The position numbers and the translations under genes were made by a program. A DNA stretch of 64,000 bases, taken from NCBI RefSeq assembly GCF_012863495.1, contig NZ_JAAVJL010000001.1, forward strand, positions 2,662,001 to 2,726,000, given 5' to 3'. The notes below the pieces were generated by a model that worked only from the letters and a program-made list of their open reading frames with translations, was not told the origin of the DNA and did not search any database. This stretch comes from Pseudanabaena yagii GIHE-NHR1. GTDB lineage: Bacteria > Cyanobacteriota > Cyanobacteriia > Pseudanabaenales > Pseudanabaenaceae. Of this stretch, positions 55,406-63,321 are shown piece by piece (the first letter of the stretch is position 1; each line of letters opens with the position of its first letter).

Positions 55406-56695
55406 CTAGATGAGATGTCGCATCATCATTTTTAGTAAATCAGCTTGGACAAAGGGTTTGGTTAGATAGTCAGTGGCTCCTGCGATACGTGCTCTTGCGC
55501 GATCAATTATTCCTTTATTACCAGTTACCATCACAATCGGAATATCTTTTAAGCTGGATGATTTGCGAATTAAAGTACAAAGTTGATAACCGTCAACACT
55601 TGGCATTCCAATGTCTAGCAGGATTAAATCAGGACGAATCGAATTGATTTTCATTAACGCTTTCATTGAATCCTGAATGAGCGTGACCTGAAAATCTTCA
55701 CTTCCTAAATAGCTGCTAATAATGCTGAGCATGGATTCACTGTCATCAATGCAGACGATTTTCCATGTTTTGGATTCCTGATTGGTGAACACCTGTGAAA
55801 TACTGGAAATATCATCTCCTGCATTTGTCTCATCAGTAAAGGTCTCGGAAAGCTTTTCAATATTTTCACGTTCCTCCTCTGGTGCTAGATAATAGGTGCG
55901 TGGCAACATATCAAAGGGAGATAAGGGATCGCGCAAGAGAATTGAGCCATCACTCACTAACGGACAGAGTTGTCTTGCGATCGCTAGGGGATCTTTGCCT
56001 AGCAAGGCTCCTAACTGACAGAAATTAAAACCTCGGAGAATCCGCCCCAACCTATGTACAGTTTCCAAAGACATTCGCTTAGCTGCTGATGTTTGACTGA
56101 CTAAATAAGGGCATTGATAGGGAGAAGAAATAGTGGGACCGAGGTCATACCATGCTTTGAGGCGTTGCTCAACTACTTCTAAAATGCGATCAATGGATAG
56201 ACTACAATAGGTATCTTGCAATAAATGTTCGTAGTAGATTCCTTTAAACTCTCCATTAGGCAGACAGAGAAAAGCTTCAATCACCTCTTGAATGACACGG
56301 GCAATGAGCTTACTCGCCATATTGCTAGGTAGATGATGTTCATTAACTAGCCAAAGGATTGCAATATATTCAATACAGAGAATCTCACTAGTAACTTTAT
56401 ACTTGGCATTTTCTGGGTCAGGATCATCAAACATCAGCCGCAATTGCGATCGCAATTTGTCATCTAAGTTTGGCAATTCACGGCTAAGAGCGCGGAGATG
56501 TCTTTCTAGTCTTTCAAAACTTTCTAAAGAATGAGAGGCATATACGAGCTTCCCTCCCTTTACATAAAATGCCCAACGAATGCGATCGCGAACAACGTAG
56601 ATGCATCCATCTTTAGTTGACTCTAGACTTTTTAAAAGCTCTTTAGCAGAAGATTGTGTTTGATTCTTAGGCATACTAATACCAGCACAAACCAT
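55406..56695 (-). CDS. pilG: PatA-like response regulator PilG
   Basis: 429 residues from the ATG at 56695, since GGAG lies six bases before it; the earlier TTG frame is unlikely. The N terminus is a DUF4388/PATAN domain (about 10-160; 'YVVRDRIRWAFYVKGGKLVY'), followed by a PATAN helical extension and a C-terminal receiver (about 305-428) with 'WKIVCIDDSESMLSIISS', 'DLILLDIGMPSVDGYQLC' (phosphorylated Asp) and 'DYLTKPF'. PatA-type regulators (PixG, PilG, PatA) link photoreceptors or MCPs to pili or cell pattern. It is the first gene of the chemosensory run. Confidence 0.9.
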   Translation of the reverse strand: MVCAGISMPKNQTQSSAKELLKSLESTKDGCIYVVRDRIRWAFYVKGGKLVYASHSLESFERLERHLRALSRELPNLDDKLRSQLRLMFDDPDPENAKYKVTSEILCIEYIAILWLVNEHHLPSNMASKLIARVIQEVIEAFLCLPNGEFKGIYYEHLLQDTYCSLSIDRILEVVEQRLKAWYDLGPTISSPYQCPYLVSQTSAAKRMSLETVHRLGRILRGFNFCQLGALLGKDPLAIARQLCPLVSDGSILLRDPLSPFDMLPRTYYLAPEEERENIEKLSETFTDETNAGDDISSISQVFTNQESKTWKIVCIDDSESMLSIISSYLGSEDFQVTLIQDSMKALMKINSIRPDLILLDIGMPSVDGYQLCTLIRKSSSLKDIPIVMVTGNKGIIDRARARIAGATDYLTKPFVQADLLKMMMRHLI

Positions 56696-57115
56696 AAGTG
56701 GCTCCAATTGTGAAACTCATTTTTAAAAGATGTCTCAGTTCCCCCAGGTTTTTGCACTATTCTACTTTCAGGACATAAAAGCTAGATCGAGTTTCTATAT
56801 CTTGCAAAGTATGCTGAAGAATGGGTAGCTTTAACTCCAATTCTTACTTGATCTACAAGACGGGATACAGATCAATTAGAAATCGTATAAAGCATTACAA
56901 ATCATAGGCTTTAAGTTATTAAATTTTAAGCCATGTTCCTATTAAAGCATTATTAATTTATTTTACTAAGCTCTTTGTCATGCAATTTGCATTAAAAAGT
57001 GAGTAAAATTTTCTCAGATGCGTGATTTTACTCGGATTTACATATTTTTTGGCTTTGTTGATGAATTGATTTTATATTTGTGAAATTAAAAATCTAGTTC
57101 TTGCCTTTGGGATTA
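56696..57115. other. Intergenic region, 420 bp, no gene seen
   Basis: Very AT-rich, especially 56920-57090. It contains no strong palindrome, no repeat family member and no convincing frame. Since pilG reads leftward and the EVE-TPR gene ends at 57116, it must hold the promoter of the chemosensory operon; I could not fix its hexamers. Confidence 0.5.
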
Positions 57116-59194
57116 CTACTCAAATTGGGGCATTTCTAAGGCAATGGGGGATTGTTCTAGCCTTAACGCTGATTGCTTGACCTTGGCGGCGAAGGCAAGA
57201 GGGTCTAGGTCAAACTGCTCGAATAGCTCACGTCCACGAATACAACGTAACTCAGGATTTTCGGCTGCGCCACTGACTACCCAGAGCACAAAATCCTTAT
57301 TGCTACGGGCATTTTCAATTTCGATCGCAGAAATGGCAAAGGACTCGCGATCGCTAGTAAAGCTTTTAATTACTACAGCTTCGCTTTGAGCATCTTTAGT
57401 ACATTCGAGATCGTAACCCACTTGCGATTTATCGACCGATCGCACCATCCAGCCGTCACGCATATATTGCGCCATCACCGAGATCATCGCCAGTTTTTCG
57501 GCAGTGCTAGGATCTTCTATCGAGAAAGGAACTGGTTTCTCAACAACGCGATCCACGACTTTTTCGACGACGCGATCGACTAGCTTCTCCACTTCCACAA
57601 TTTTTTCGACTTCAACTAGCTTCTCGACCTCGACTAGCTTCTCGACTTCAACGATTTTTTCGACTTCAACAATCTTCTCAACTTCGACTAGTTTTTCAAC
57701 CTCGACAATCTTTTCGACTACTTTTTCGACTTCAACGATTTGAGCAGGTTCCGATGGATAGGCAATTTCAGCACTGGAGAAAGCTGCGATCGCTTCTTCG
57801 CTAGTAATTGATTCCGAAACAGGAATTGCAATTGGCTGCTCATCAGGTTGGACTGCTACAATCAAGTCACTAGTTTCTTCGGCATCATCAACGGGAATTG
57901 ACTTGGAGATTGCAATGGGGATATCAGGCTCGGCAATAGCTTCTGATGTTGTATCCTCCGATGGCGCGATCGCATAGCTACTTCTGGGCTTAGCCTTGGG
58001 CAACGAGTCGATCGCTAGAGTTTCTAGAAATTCCTTTGCCTTTCTTGCCTTTTCGGGTTTGCCTTGAGTTTGATACAAAACAATTGCTTTCCGCAAATCA
58101 TCACCTGCAAGGGTTTCATCGGCGATGTTAGGTTGTGAATAGGTCAAGCCGCGATAGTAATAGGCATCGACATTGCTAGGCTGTAGCTCGATCGCATGGC
58201 TAAAGTCCCGTAATGCTTCGGGGTATTCCTTCAGAATGTAATGCGATCGCCCGCGCCGAAATGCTGCCAAATCACGGTTGGGATCTAAATCAAGGGTGCG
58301 GCTATAGCAAGCGATCGCCTGTTCGTAACTCTTGAGCTTGAAATAGGTATTACCTAAGGAAAAATGGGCATCGACATAGCTGGGATCAATGTCGATCGCT
58401 GCCTGAAAATCTGCCAATGCTTGCTGGAACTGATTCAATAAAAAATTAATTTCGCCCCGTTTGTAATAGGCAATCCTTGCTTTATCAGGACGCATGGAAA
58501 TAGCCTTGCCATAGTCGCCGACTGCCTTGGCATATTCGCGCAAACTCACATGGGCATCGCCTAAACCTAAATATGCCTTAATAAAATTGGGATTCAGCTT
58601 GAGTGCTTGGCGAAAAGATTCCAGCGCATCCTGTGGAAATCCTTGCTGAATATCCTCTAAGCCCCATCGATAATAGACATCAACTAAACTCACGCCCTTG
58701 CCAGCCCTAATTGCCTTTTGGGTTTGGCGTTCCCACTCGCGATCGAGCATCCGTACATATTCTTCGCGAAATACCCCCGCATCGGTTTGTGGTTCGAGGG
58801 GCATTCCTTGAAAGTGGGGCAATTGCCGTAGGTAATCTGTTCTTAGGGGTTCATCAAACGTGACACAAGAATCCCAAGCCACCCATACTCGAAAATTATT
58901 TGCCTGCGAGTCGATGTCATAGGCTTCGCTGAGTTCGCGGTAACGAGCTGATCGCAGTTTGAGTTGATATTCCCGATCCGCAGGTACAACCGTACCTGCG
59001 GCAAAATAGCCCTGATTAGCACTACCGATCCGCTTGAAATAAGCGCGATCGCCAACCTTGAGAGTTTGAATGTTGCCGCAGTTCCAAGTAACGATATACT
59101 GCTCCCCCTCTGAGATCTCAGCGATCGCTTCACGAATGAAATCGCGAATCTCTGGCTCTGTTTGCTCGTTACACAGGAAAATTCTTGTGACCAT
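57116..59194 (-). CDS. EVE-like / TPR / hexapeptide / DUF3883-like fusion protein
   Basis: 692 residues in four parts. (1) about 30-145 looks like an EVE/PUA-type domain: 'KVGDRAYFKRIGSANQGYFA' then 'AGTVVPAD', and 'PLRTDYLRQLPHFQG'. (2) about 172-385 holds six TPRs. (3) 485-554 is a run of V-E-V-E-K-(I/L) hexapeptides, about 11 units. (4) about 565-690 resembles DUF3883-type PD-(D/E)XK domains: 'SQVGYDLECTKDAQSEAVVI' then 'KSF' and 'AIEIENARSNKDFVLWVV', but the expected E-V-K reads V-I-K, so the nuclease is probably inactive. EVE and DUF3883 modules are known from modification-dependent restriction. The role here is unknown. Confidence 0.75.
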   Translation of the reverse strand: MVTRIFLCNEQTEPEIRDFIREAIAEISEGEQYIVTWNCGNIQTLKVGDRAYFKRIGSANQGYFAAGTVVPADREYQLKLRSARYRELSEAYDIDSQANNFRVWVAWDSCVTFDEPLRTDYLRQLPHFQGMPLEPQTDAGVFREEYVRMLDREWERQTQKAIRAGKGVSLVDVYYRWGLEDIQQGFPQDALESFRQALKLNPNFIKAYLGLGDAHVSLREYAKAVGDYGKAISMRPDKARIAYYKRGEINFLLNQFQQALADFQAAIDIDPSYVDAHFSLGNTYFKLKSYEQAIACYSRTLDLDPNRDLAAFRRGRSHYILKEYPEALRDFSHAIELQPSNVDAYYYRGLTYSQPNIADETLAGDDLRKAIVLYQTQGKPEKARKAKEFLETLAIDSLPKAKPRSSYAIAPSEDTTSEAIAEPDIPIAISKSIPVDDAEETSDLIVAVQPDEQPIAIPVSESITSEEAIAAFSSAEIAYPSEPAQIVEVEKVVEKIVEVEKLVEVEKIVEVEKIVEVEKLVEVEKLVEVEKIVEVEKLVDRVVEKVVDRVVEKPVPFSIEDPSTAEKLAMISVMAQYMRDGWMVRSVDKSQVGYDLECTKDAQSEAVVIKSFTSDRESFAISAIEIENARSNKDFVLWVVSGAAENPELRCIRGRELFEQFDLDPLAFAAKVKQSALRLEQSPIALEMPQFE

Positions 59195-59231
59195 AGGGGC
59201 TATATATCTTACGTTTGCACTGATTGTATCT

Positions 59232-59270
59232 AGAAAATAGAGGGAGCGCTTGGCACTCCCTCTATTTTCT
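59232..59270. terminator. Hairpin between aroH and EVE-TPR gene
   Basis: AGAAAATAGAGGGAG and inverse around CGCTTGGCA; 15-bp perfect stem. On the minus strand it ends in T-rich sequence 12 bp after the aroH stop, so it terminates aroH. Confidence 0.75.
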
Positions 59271-59281
59271 CAAATATTTTC

Positions 59282-59662
59282 TCAAATTTGGGCGTAAACA
59301 AGATCGGGGCGGAGATCTCTGGCTCCATTTAAGTAAACATGCTTAATCTGATGTTGCTCAAGGGGTGTATTCACATGAATGAGGACACGAATACAACGCT
59401 CTAAGCTGCCCTCGACATACATTTGCTGCACATCTAAAAGTGGCACATGCTCCCAATGCGATCGCGATCGGGCAATTTTGGCAGGAAAAACCACATCAAT
59501 ATCTGTTGTTGCCGAAAAAGTGGCACTTACGATTTCACGCGGATCGATATCATTTTGCGCTTCGATCTCCTCCATAAGCTCTAGCACAGCCCTTTCTAAG
59601 GCTGCGTATGTATTTGCTTCAACTGTGGTTGCACCACGAACGCCACGTACACGCCAACCCAC
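59282..59662 (-). CDS. aroH: Chorismate mutase, AroH type
   Basis: 126 residues, monofunctional. Chorismate is rearranged to prephenate, the substrate of PheA at 26605. Typical AroH residues are seen: 'WRVRGVRGATTVEANTYA' with Arg near 7, 'SATFSATTDIDVVFPAKIAR' (Thr/Asp and Arg of the active site), 'PLLDVQQMYVEGSLERCIRV' (Glu/Arg), and 'HVYLNGARDLRPDL' at the C-terminal end (Tyr and Arg). The trimeric barrel enzyme is complete; transcribed on its own. Confidence 0.94.
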   Translation of the reverse strand: MGWRVRGVRGATTVEANTYAALERAVLELMEEIEAQNDIDPREIVSATFSATTDIDVVFPAKIARSRSHWEHVPLLDVQQMYVEGSLERCIRVLIHVNTPLEQHQIKHVYLNGARDLRPDLVYAQI

Positions 59663-59931
59663 GTTTTACACCATCCGTACTGTATGTAATTATGCTTGAT
59701 TGAGTCAGAGAATGTTTGTTAGAAGGCAAAGTGCCGTAACAGACATTACTCGACTGTTAATCATATCTGTCATTTATTAGATTACCCCTAAAAAACAATG
59801 TTAATTTAATTGCGATCAATTGCCAAATAAACTGAGTGCTTCGTGAGTCCTTGATTTAGTTCCTGTGCTTGGGGATGCACAGTAAAATAAGGAACCAGAA
59901 TTTTTATAGCGTGGCGAAGCACTACAAAATA

Positions 59932-60171
59932 TTAGGCTCTTGCCGATAAAACATGTCCCACCGAAGAGTTATCTAGCTTCGACTTCGCTCAGCTAACCTC
60001 GACTTCGCTCAGCTAACCTCGACTTCGCTCAGCTAACCTCGACTTCGCTCAGCTAACCTCGACTTCGCTCAGCTAACCTCGACTTCGCTCAGCTAACCTC
60101 GACTTCGCTCAGCTAACGTTGGCTGAGCGGAGTCGAAGCCACAGGTACTTTAATTAATAGTAAGTCCCTTA
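59932..60171. mobile_element. MITE-like element, copy 5 with expanded arm
   Basis: Starts TTAGGCTCTTG, contains AACATGTCCCACC and the core arm as in copy 3, ends GTAAGTCCCTTAA. At 240 bp it is twice as long as the other copies because the left core arm is present seven times. The right arm (GTTGGCTGAGCGGAGTCGAA) is present once. Confidence 0.85.
59981..60120 (+). repeat. Seven tandem 20-bp units
   Basis: Units of GACTTCGCTCAGCTAACCTC begin at 59981, 60001, 60021, 60041, 60061, 60081 and 60101. They are identical except that the last ends GTT and rejoins the normal MITE sequence. There are no spacers, so this is a tandem array, not a CRISPR. Identity of all units indicates very recent expansion. 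Confidence 0.95.
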
Positions 60172-60197
60172 AAAATAGTAAAAAACTTATTTTATTT

Positions 60198-60779
60198 ATG
60201 ACTGAACCACGAATAGCCTCAAATTCAGCAAATTCAGGCGCTAGTGAGATTTTTTATATATCGCCATTAATTCGGATTACTTTGTTGCTGCTGTATCTAG
60301 TACTGACTGTACCTTTACCATTCTTGAGCAACTTTACACATTCCGCAATTCCTGCTTCATGGCTAGGTTGGGGCTTAGCGATCGGATTTGTATTTTTGTA
60401 TGGGGCATTAAGCGATCGCGTAATTATTGATGATCAAGGCATTAGTTTGGTTTATCCCCGATGGTTTCCCACTTTTTTTCGTAAAGGTTGGTCATTGCCT
60501 TGGCAAGATATCCAAGCATTAAAGCCCAGAATTACAGGACAGGGCGGGATTGTTTATTATTTTGTGAGTAAAAAATCCGATCAGGCTTATTTGCTACCGA
60601 TGCGAGTAGTGGGGTTTGCTCGATTAGTCCAACGGGTTCAGGAGCGTACAGGTATTGATACCAGTGATGTACGCCCTTTAGCTCAGCCTTGGATGTATTT
60701 AATTTTGTTGGTATTTACGTTGCTAATGCTAGCGATCGATAGTTGGACAATTTATACAGCCCTAACCCTCACGCATTAG
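60198..60779 (+). CDS. Hypothetical membrane protein with PH-like domain
   Basis: 193 residues. Two membrane helices at about 28-46 ('ITLLLLYLVLTVPLPFL') and 55-72 ('WLGWGLAIGFVFLYGAL') precede a beta-rich cytoplasmic part ('DRVIIDDQGISLVYP' then 'GWSLPWQDIQALKPR'), typical of bacterial PH (bPH) domains, and a C-terminal helix ('WMYLILLVFTLLMLAI'). Probably a membrane protein of unknown function. It starts 27 bp after the MITE, which probably affects its promoter. Confidence 0.75.
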   Translation: MTEPRIASNSANSGASEIFYISPLIRITLLLLYLVLTVPLPFLSNFTHSAIPASWLGWGLAIGFVFLYGALSDRVIIDDQGISLVYPRWFPTFFRKGWSLPWQDIQALKPRITGQGGIVYYFVSKKSDQAYLLPMRVVGFARLVQRVQERTGIDTSDVRPLAQPWMYLILLVFTLLMLAIDSWTIYTALTLTH

Positions 60780-60796
60780 AGTTTTACAGTCAAGTC

Positions 60797-60836
60797 GAGA
60801 TATTTGAAAGCGCAGCACTGCGCTTTCAAAATCTCT
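60797..60836. terminator. Hairpin between converging genes
   Basis: GAGATATTTGAAAGCGCAG-CA-CTGCGCTTTCAAAATCTC, with one bulge. It lies between the stops of the PH-like gene and the GAF gene and probably serves both. Confidence 0.7.
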
Positions 60837-60838
60837 GG

Positions 60839-61480
60839 TTATAACTCTAAAGGGCGATATTCCGCATGAAGCTGGGCATTTAGGATAATCGCGGCGATGC
60901 TTTCCATGCTGTACTGCATCATTGTGGCGATCGCATCATCGAAATGGTTAGTTTGTGAATGGGTTAATGTGATAACTCCAATTACATTGATGCCATATAT
61001 TAGGGGTACTGTTAGCGCCGAACGAGCTGTGTATGGTTGATCGGGCAACTGTAACCAGCGCTCATCAGTGATCGCATCATAAATGACCCCAATCTGGCGA
61101 TGGCGTAAAGTCCACCCCGCGAGTCCACCATCTAAGACTTTAGAAATTACGGCATCCTTGCGATCGCGTGTAACTGGCCCCCGTGCCAAAATACTTTCGA
61201 TGATTACACCATCTTCGTCGATCAAAAAAATGCTTCCCTCATCCGCCTCAGTATATTTGGTGAGGGTTTCTACCGTATTTTTGAGTGTGGTTTTGAGAAT
61301 GAGACCACCACTAACAGACTGAGCATAGGAAATGGAGTTTTTGAGCAAGGTTGCTTGTAGTTGGAGCGCAGATTGAGCCACAGCTAGCAAAGTGTGGTCT
61401 TCTAAATTGCTTTGAAAAGGGATGACACCTAGCTGACTATGGATTGATGGATCTGGTGAGTTGATCGTTTTAAGGTTCAT
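60839..61480 (-). CDS. GAF domain protein
   Basis: 213 residues. One GAF domain spans about 55-205: 'TVETLTKYTEADEGSIFLID', 'ILARGPVTRDRKDAVISKVL', 'GGLAGWTLRHRQIGVIYDAI', and 'ARSALTVPLIYGINVIGVIT' followed by 'LTHSQTNHF'. There is no conserved chromophore Cys of phytochromes or cyanobacteriochromes at the expected place, and no output domain is attached. It may bind a nucleotide or small ligand and act on a partner. Transcribed alone. Confidence 0.85.
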   Translation of the reverse strand: MNLKTINSPDPSIHSQLGVIPFQSNLEDHTLLAVAQSALQLQATLLKNSISYAQSVSGGLILKTTLKNTVETLTKYTEADEGSIFLIDEDGVIIESILARGPVTRDRKDAVISKVLDGGLAGWTLRHRQIGVIYDAITDERWLQLPDQPYTARSALTVPLIYGINVIGVITLTHSQTNHFDDAIATMMQYSMESIAAIILNAQLHAEYRPLEL

Positions 61481-61600
61481 TTACAATTCCCCCGTTTTGG
61501 GCGGATGCTGAGAAATTTTGCGAGGGTAGCTCAATAAAATTGCCAATTCAGTCCTTGTGTGCTATAAATCTTAGCCTAAATTCCCTAACGAATTGCACCT

Positions 61601-62155
61601 ATGAATGCCACAGTAAATGCCCTCGCGAATCCATCGGACAACATGACAGCAAATCTTCAACAGGAAATCAATTTACTTAAGGTTGAGCTAGAGCAGAAGG
61701 ATCTGCTAGTGCAGCAGCTTTCTGAAGAGCTTTTTCGTTTGGTGAAGGGTAATACCGCCTTTTTGCCTAATGTTGAGGTGCATGAGCAACATTCAGAAGA
61801 AATGCGCTTTTTAGAACAAAAACTTGCTATGGTCGAAAACCAACTACTGGCAACTCAAGCGCAAATCCAAGATCGCGATCGCGAAGCTATCGAGCTGCGT
61901 CAAACTATCCAAGAAATGAGCGATCGCAATCGGATGTTGGAGCAAGTGGTGCAGGAGCTGCCTAATATTTATCGTGCTAAGTTTGCTGAGCGGATCGTGC
62001 CGATCAAACAAAAAATCGAAGCCCTACAAAAGGAAAATCGTCAATTGCATATCGAGCTACAAAGCCTCAGTTTCCGTCTATCGGGGCGTACTACCCGTCG
62101 CTCTACGTCACAGCAACGTCTAGAGCTACCGAGAGTTGTACCTGCATTGGGCTAA
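61601..62155 (+). CDS. Coiled-coil protein
   Basis: 184 residues. After a short N terminus there is a nearly continuous coiled coil (about 20-160): 'QEINLLKVELEQKDLLVQQL', 'RFLEQKLAMVENQLLATQAQ' and 'KIEALQKENRQLHIELQSL'. A break at about 105-125 ('VVQELPNIYRAKFAERIVPI') separates two helices. The C terminus is basic ('RTTRRSTSQQRLE'). It looks like a conserved cyanobacterial protein of unknown function; probably cytoplasmic. Confidence 0.7.
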   Translation: MNATVNALANPSDNMTANLQQEINLLKVELEQKDLLVQQLSEELFRLVKGNTAFLPNVEVHEQHSEEMRFLEQKLAMVENQLLATQAQIQDRDREAIELRQTIQEMSDRNRMLEQVVQELPNIYRAKFAERIVPIKQKIEALQKENRQLHIELQSLSFRLSGRTTRRSTSQQRLELPRVVPALG

Positions 62156-62660
62156 CTTGCAGCGCTTTGTGCTCAAAACCGAATCAAGAAAAAATTTTAA
62201 AAGTGTGGCTGAGCCACACTTTTAAAATTTTTTCTTGGGTTCAGTAAATTAAGGTTTTTTTCCTCACCCTCAGCAGAGAAATAAAAAAATCCCAGCCACC
62301 AAAAGAGGTCAGTGCTTCGCACTGACCTCTTTTGGTGGCTGGGATTTTGTACGGTAAAAAATCAAAATCACTTATGGGTGATATCAAGATGTCCTATGCA
62401 AATGAACTGAAAATCTGAGGACTAGCGGCTAAAAGGTCACTAATAAAGGATATGTGCAGAAGTGAGCATAATTGCTGCTGACGACAAAGGACAACAAAAC
62501 AATTGATAAGCGATGTGGCAAAAGATTAATAAGATTAACTTTTTCTGTAGAATTAACTTGCAAGGTTATAACTTTAAAAGTTTTTTGGCGATCGCGAAAA
62601 AATTAAGCGTAATTAAAAGTAAGCAAGAGTTTTTAAGAATAAATTTGAGGAAAGCAAAGT
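62156..62660. other. 505-bp intergenic region with two long palindromes
   Basis: Hairpins at 62186-62236 (tip GTGGC-TGA-GCCAC, A/T-rich lower stem, likely terminator of the coiled-coil gene) and 62286-62348 (30-bp perfect stem, tip AGTGC-TTC-GCACT). From 62349 to 62660 there is a long AT-rich leader for the 62661 gene with AGGAAAG before its ATG. Confidence 0.7.
62286..62348. repeat. Perfect 30-bp palindrome with TTC loop
   Basis: The longest perfect stem in the window: 30 bp, loop TTC at 62316-62318. Same tip group as those at 2506, 10188 and 29537 but an unrelated stem. Confidence 0.85.
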
Positions 62661-63239
62661 ATGAGCACAACTAACGAAGGAAAAGCTGAAAGCACTAAGC
62701 CAGAAAGCCCCAAAACTGAAGACAAGTCTCCTCGCGCTCCAAAAGCTAAGTCAGACAGTGAAACTACTGCAAAAACAGGTACTGTAGATATTTCAGCCTT
62801 GGCAGTTAAAGAAGAGTCTAAGCCTGTGGTTTCATCAATCGAACAAAAGGGATCATTAATCGTGACGGAAACTCTTAAGCATTATGGCGATCGCCCCATT
62901 GTTGATGGCGGCTTTCGTGCCTTTGAATATTTTAATAGCTCTGGCGAACGCCCCATCGAAGCTAGCAAGCTCGTGGTTAGCAGCACCTATACCACGATGG
63001 GTGGTGTGCGCCCCATCACCAATAGTGGTGTTCATGTAACTAGTACATTTATGTCCTCTGGCGAACGTCCTATCGTTGAAGATGGCTTTGTAATTGTTGA
63101 GAAATTTTATATTGCTGGCGAACGTCCTGTTGGTTCCGCAGGTTTGGTTGTGAGTGACACCTATTCCCAAATGGGTGGTACTAGACCTGTGGCTTCTAAT
63201 GCGATCGACAATGCAGGATTGATGGGATACATCGACTAA
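62661..63239 (+). CDS. Repeat protein with six ~20-residue GxRPI units
   Basis: 192 residues. The first ~60 are Lys/Glu/Ser/Thr-rich and disordered. From about 72 to 187 there are six units of 19-20 residues, consensus hydrophobic-x-V-x-x-(T/F)-(Y/F)-x-x-x-G-x-R-P-(I/V)-x-x-x-G-(F/L): for instance 'VVSSTYTTMGGVRPITNSGV' and 'HVTSTFMSSGERPIVEDGF'. Each unit should be two short strands, so the whole may be a small beta solenoid or propeller-like fold. There is no signal peptide. I recognise no family. A strong terminator follows, and AGGAAAG precedes the ATG. Confidence 0.8.
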   Translation: MSTTNEGKAESTKPESPKTEDKSPRAPKAKSDSETTAKTGTVDISALAVKEESKPVVSSIEQKGSLIVTETLKHYGDRPIVDGGFRAFEYFNSSGERPIEASKLVVSSTYTTMGGVRPITNSGVHVTSTFMSSGERPIVEDGFVIVEKFYIAGERPVGSAGLVVSDTYSQMGGTRPVASNAIDNAGLMGYID

Positions 63240-63250
63240 TTGTTGAAACA

Positions 63251-63287
63251 CTTAAAAAGCAGCACTCAATAGGTGCTGCTTTTTAAG
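63251..63287 (+). terminator. Terminator of the repeat-protein gene
   Basis: CTTAAAAAGCAGCAC and perfect inverse around a 7-base loop, 12 bp after the stop, T run on both strands. Confidence 0.85.
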
Positions 63288-63321
63288 TATTGATTTCATT
63301 TTCGTGATTTTTTAAAGTCTG

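Larger units (their letters stand above)
59663..60197. other. 535-bp intergenic region with MITE
   Basis: The first ~270 bp are AT-rich and empty apart from an aroH promoter region. The rest is the MITE at 59932-60171. Confidence 0.6.

Noticed and set aside
57504-57743. Ser/Thr/Phe repeat protein on the plus strand
   Set aside because: It is the opposite-strand shadow of the VEVEK hexapeptide coding repeat.
59981-60120. Possible CRISPR array (seven 20-bp repeats)
   Set aside because: The units abut without spacers and are part of a MITE arm present singly elsewhere; no cas genes are in the window.
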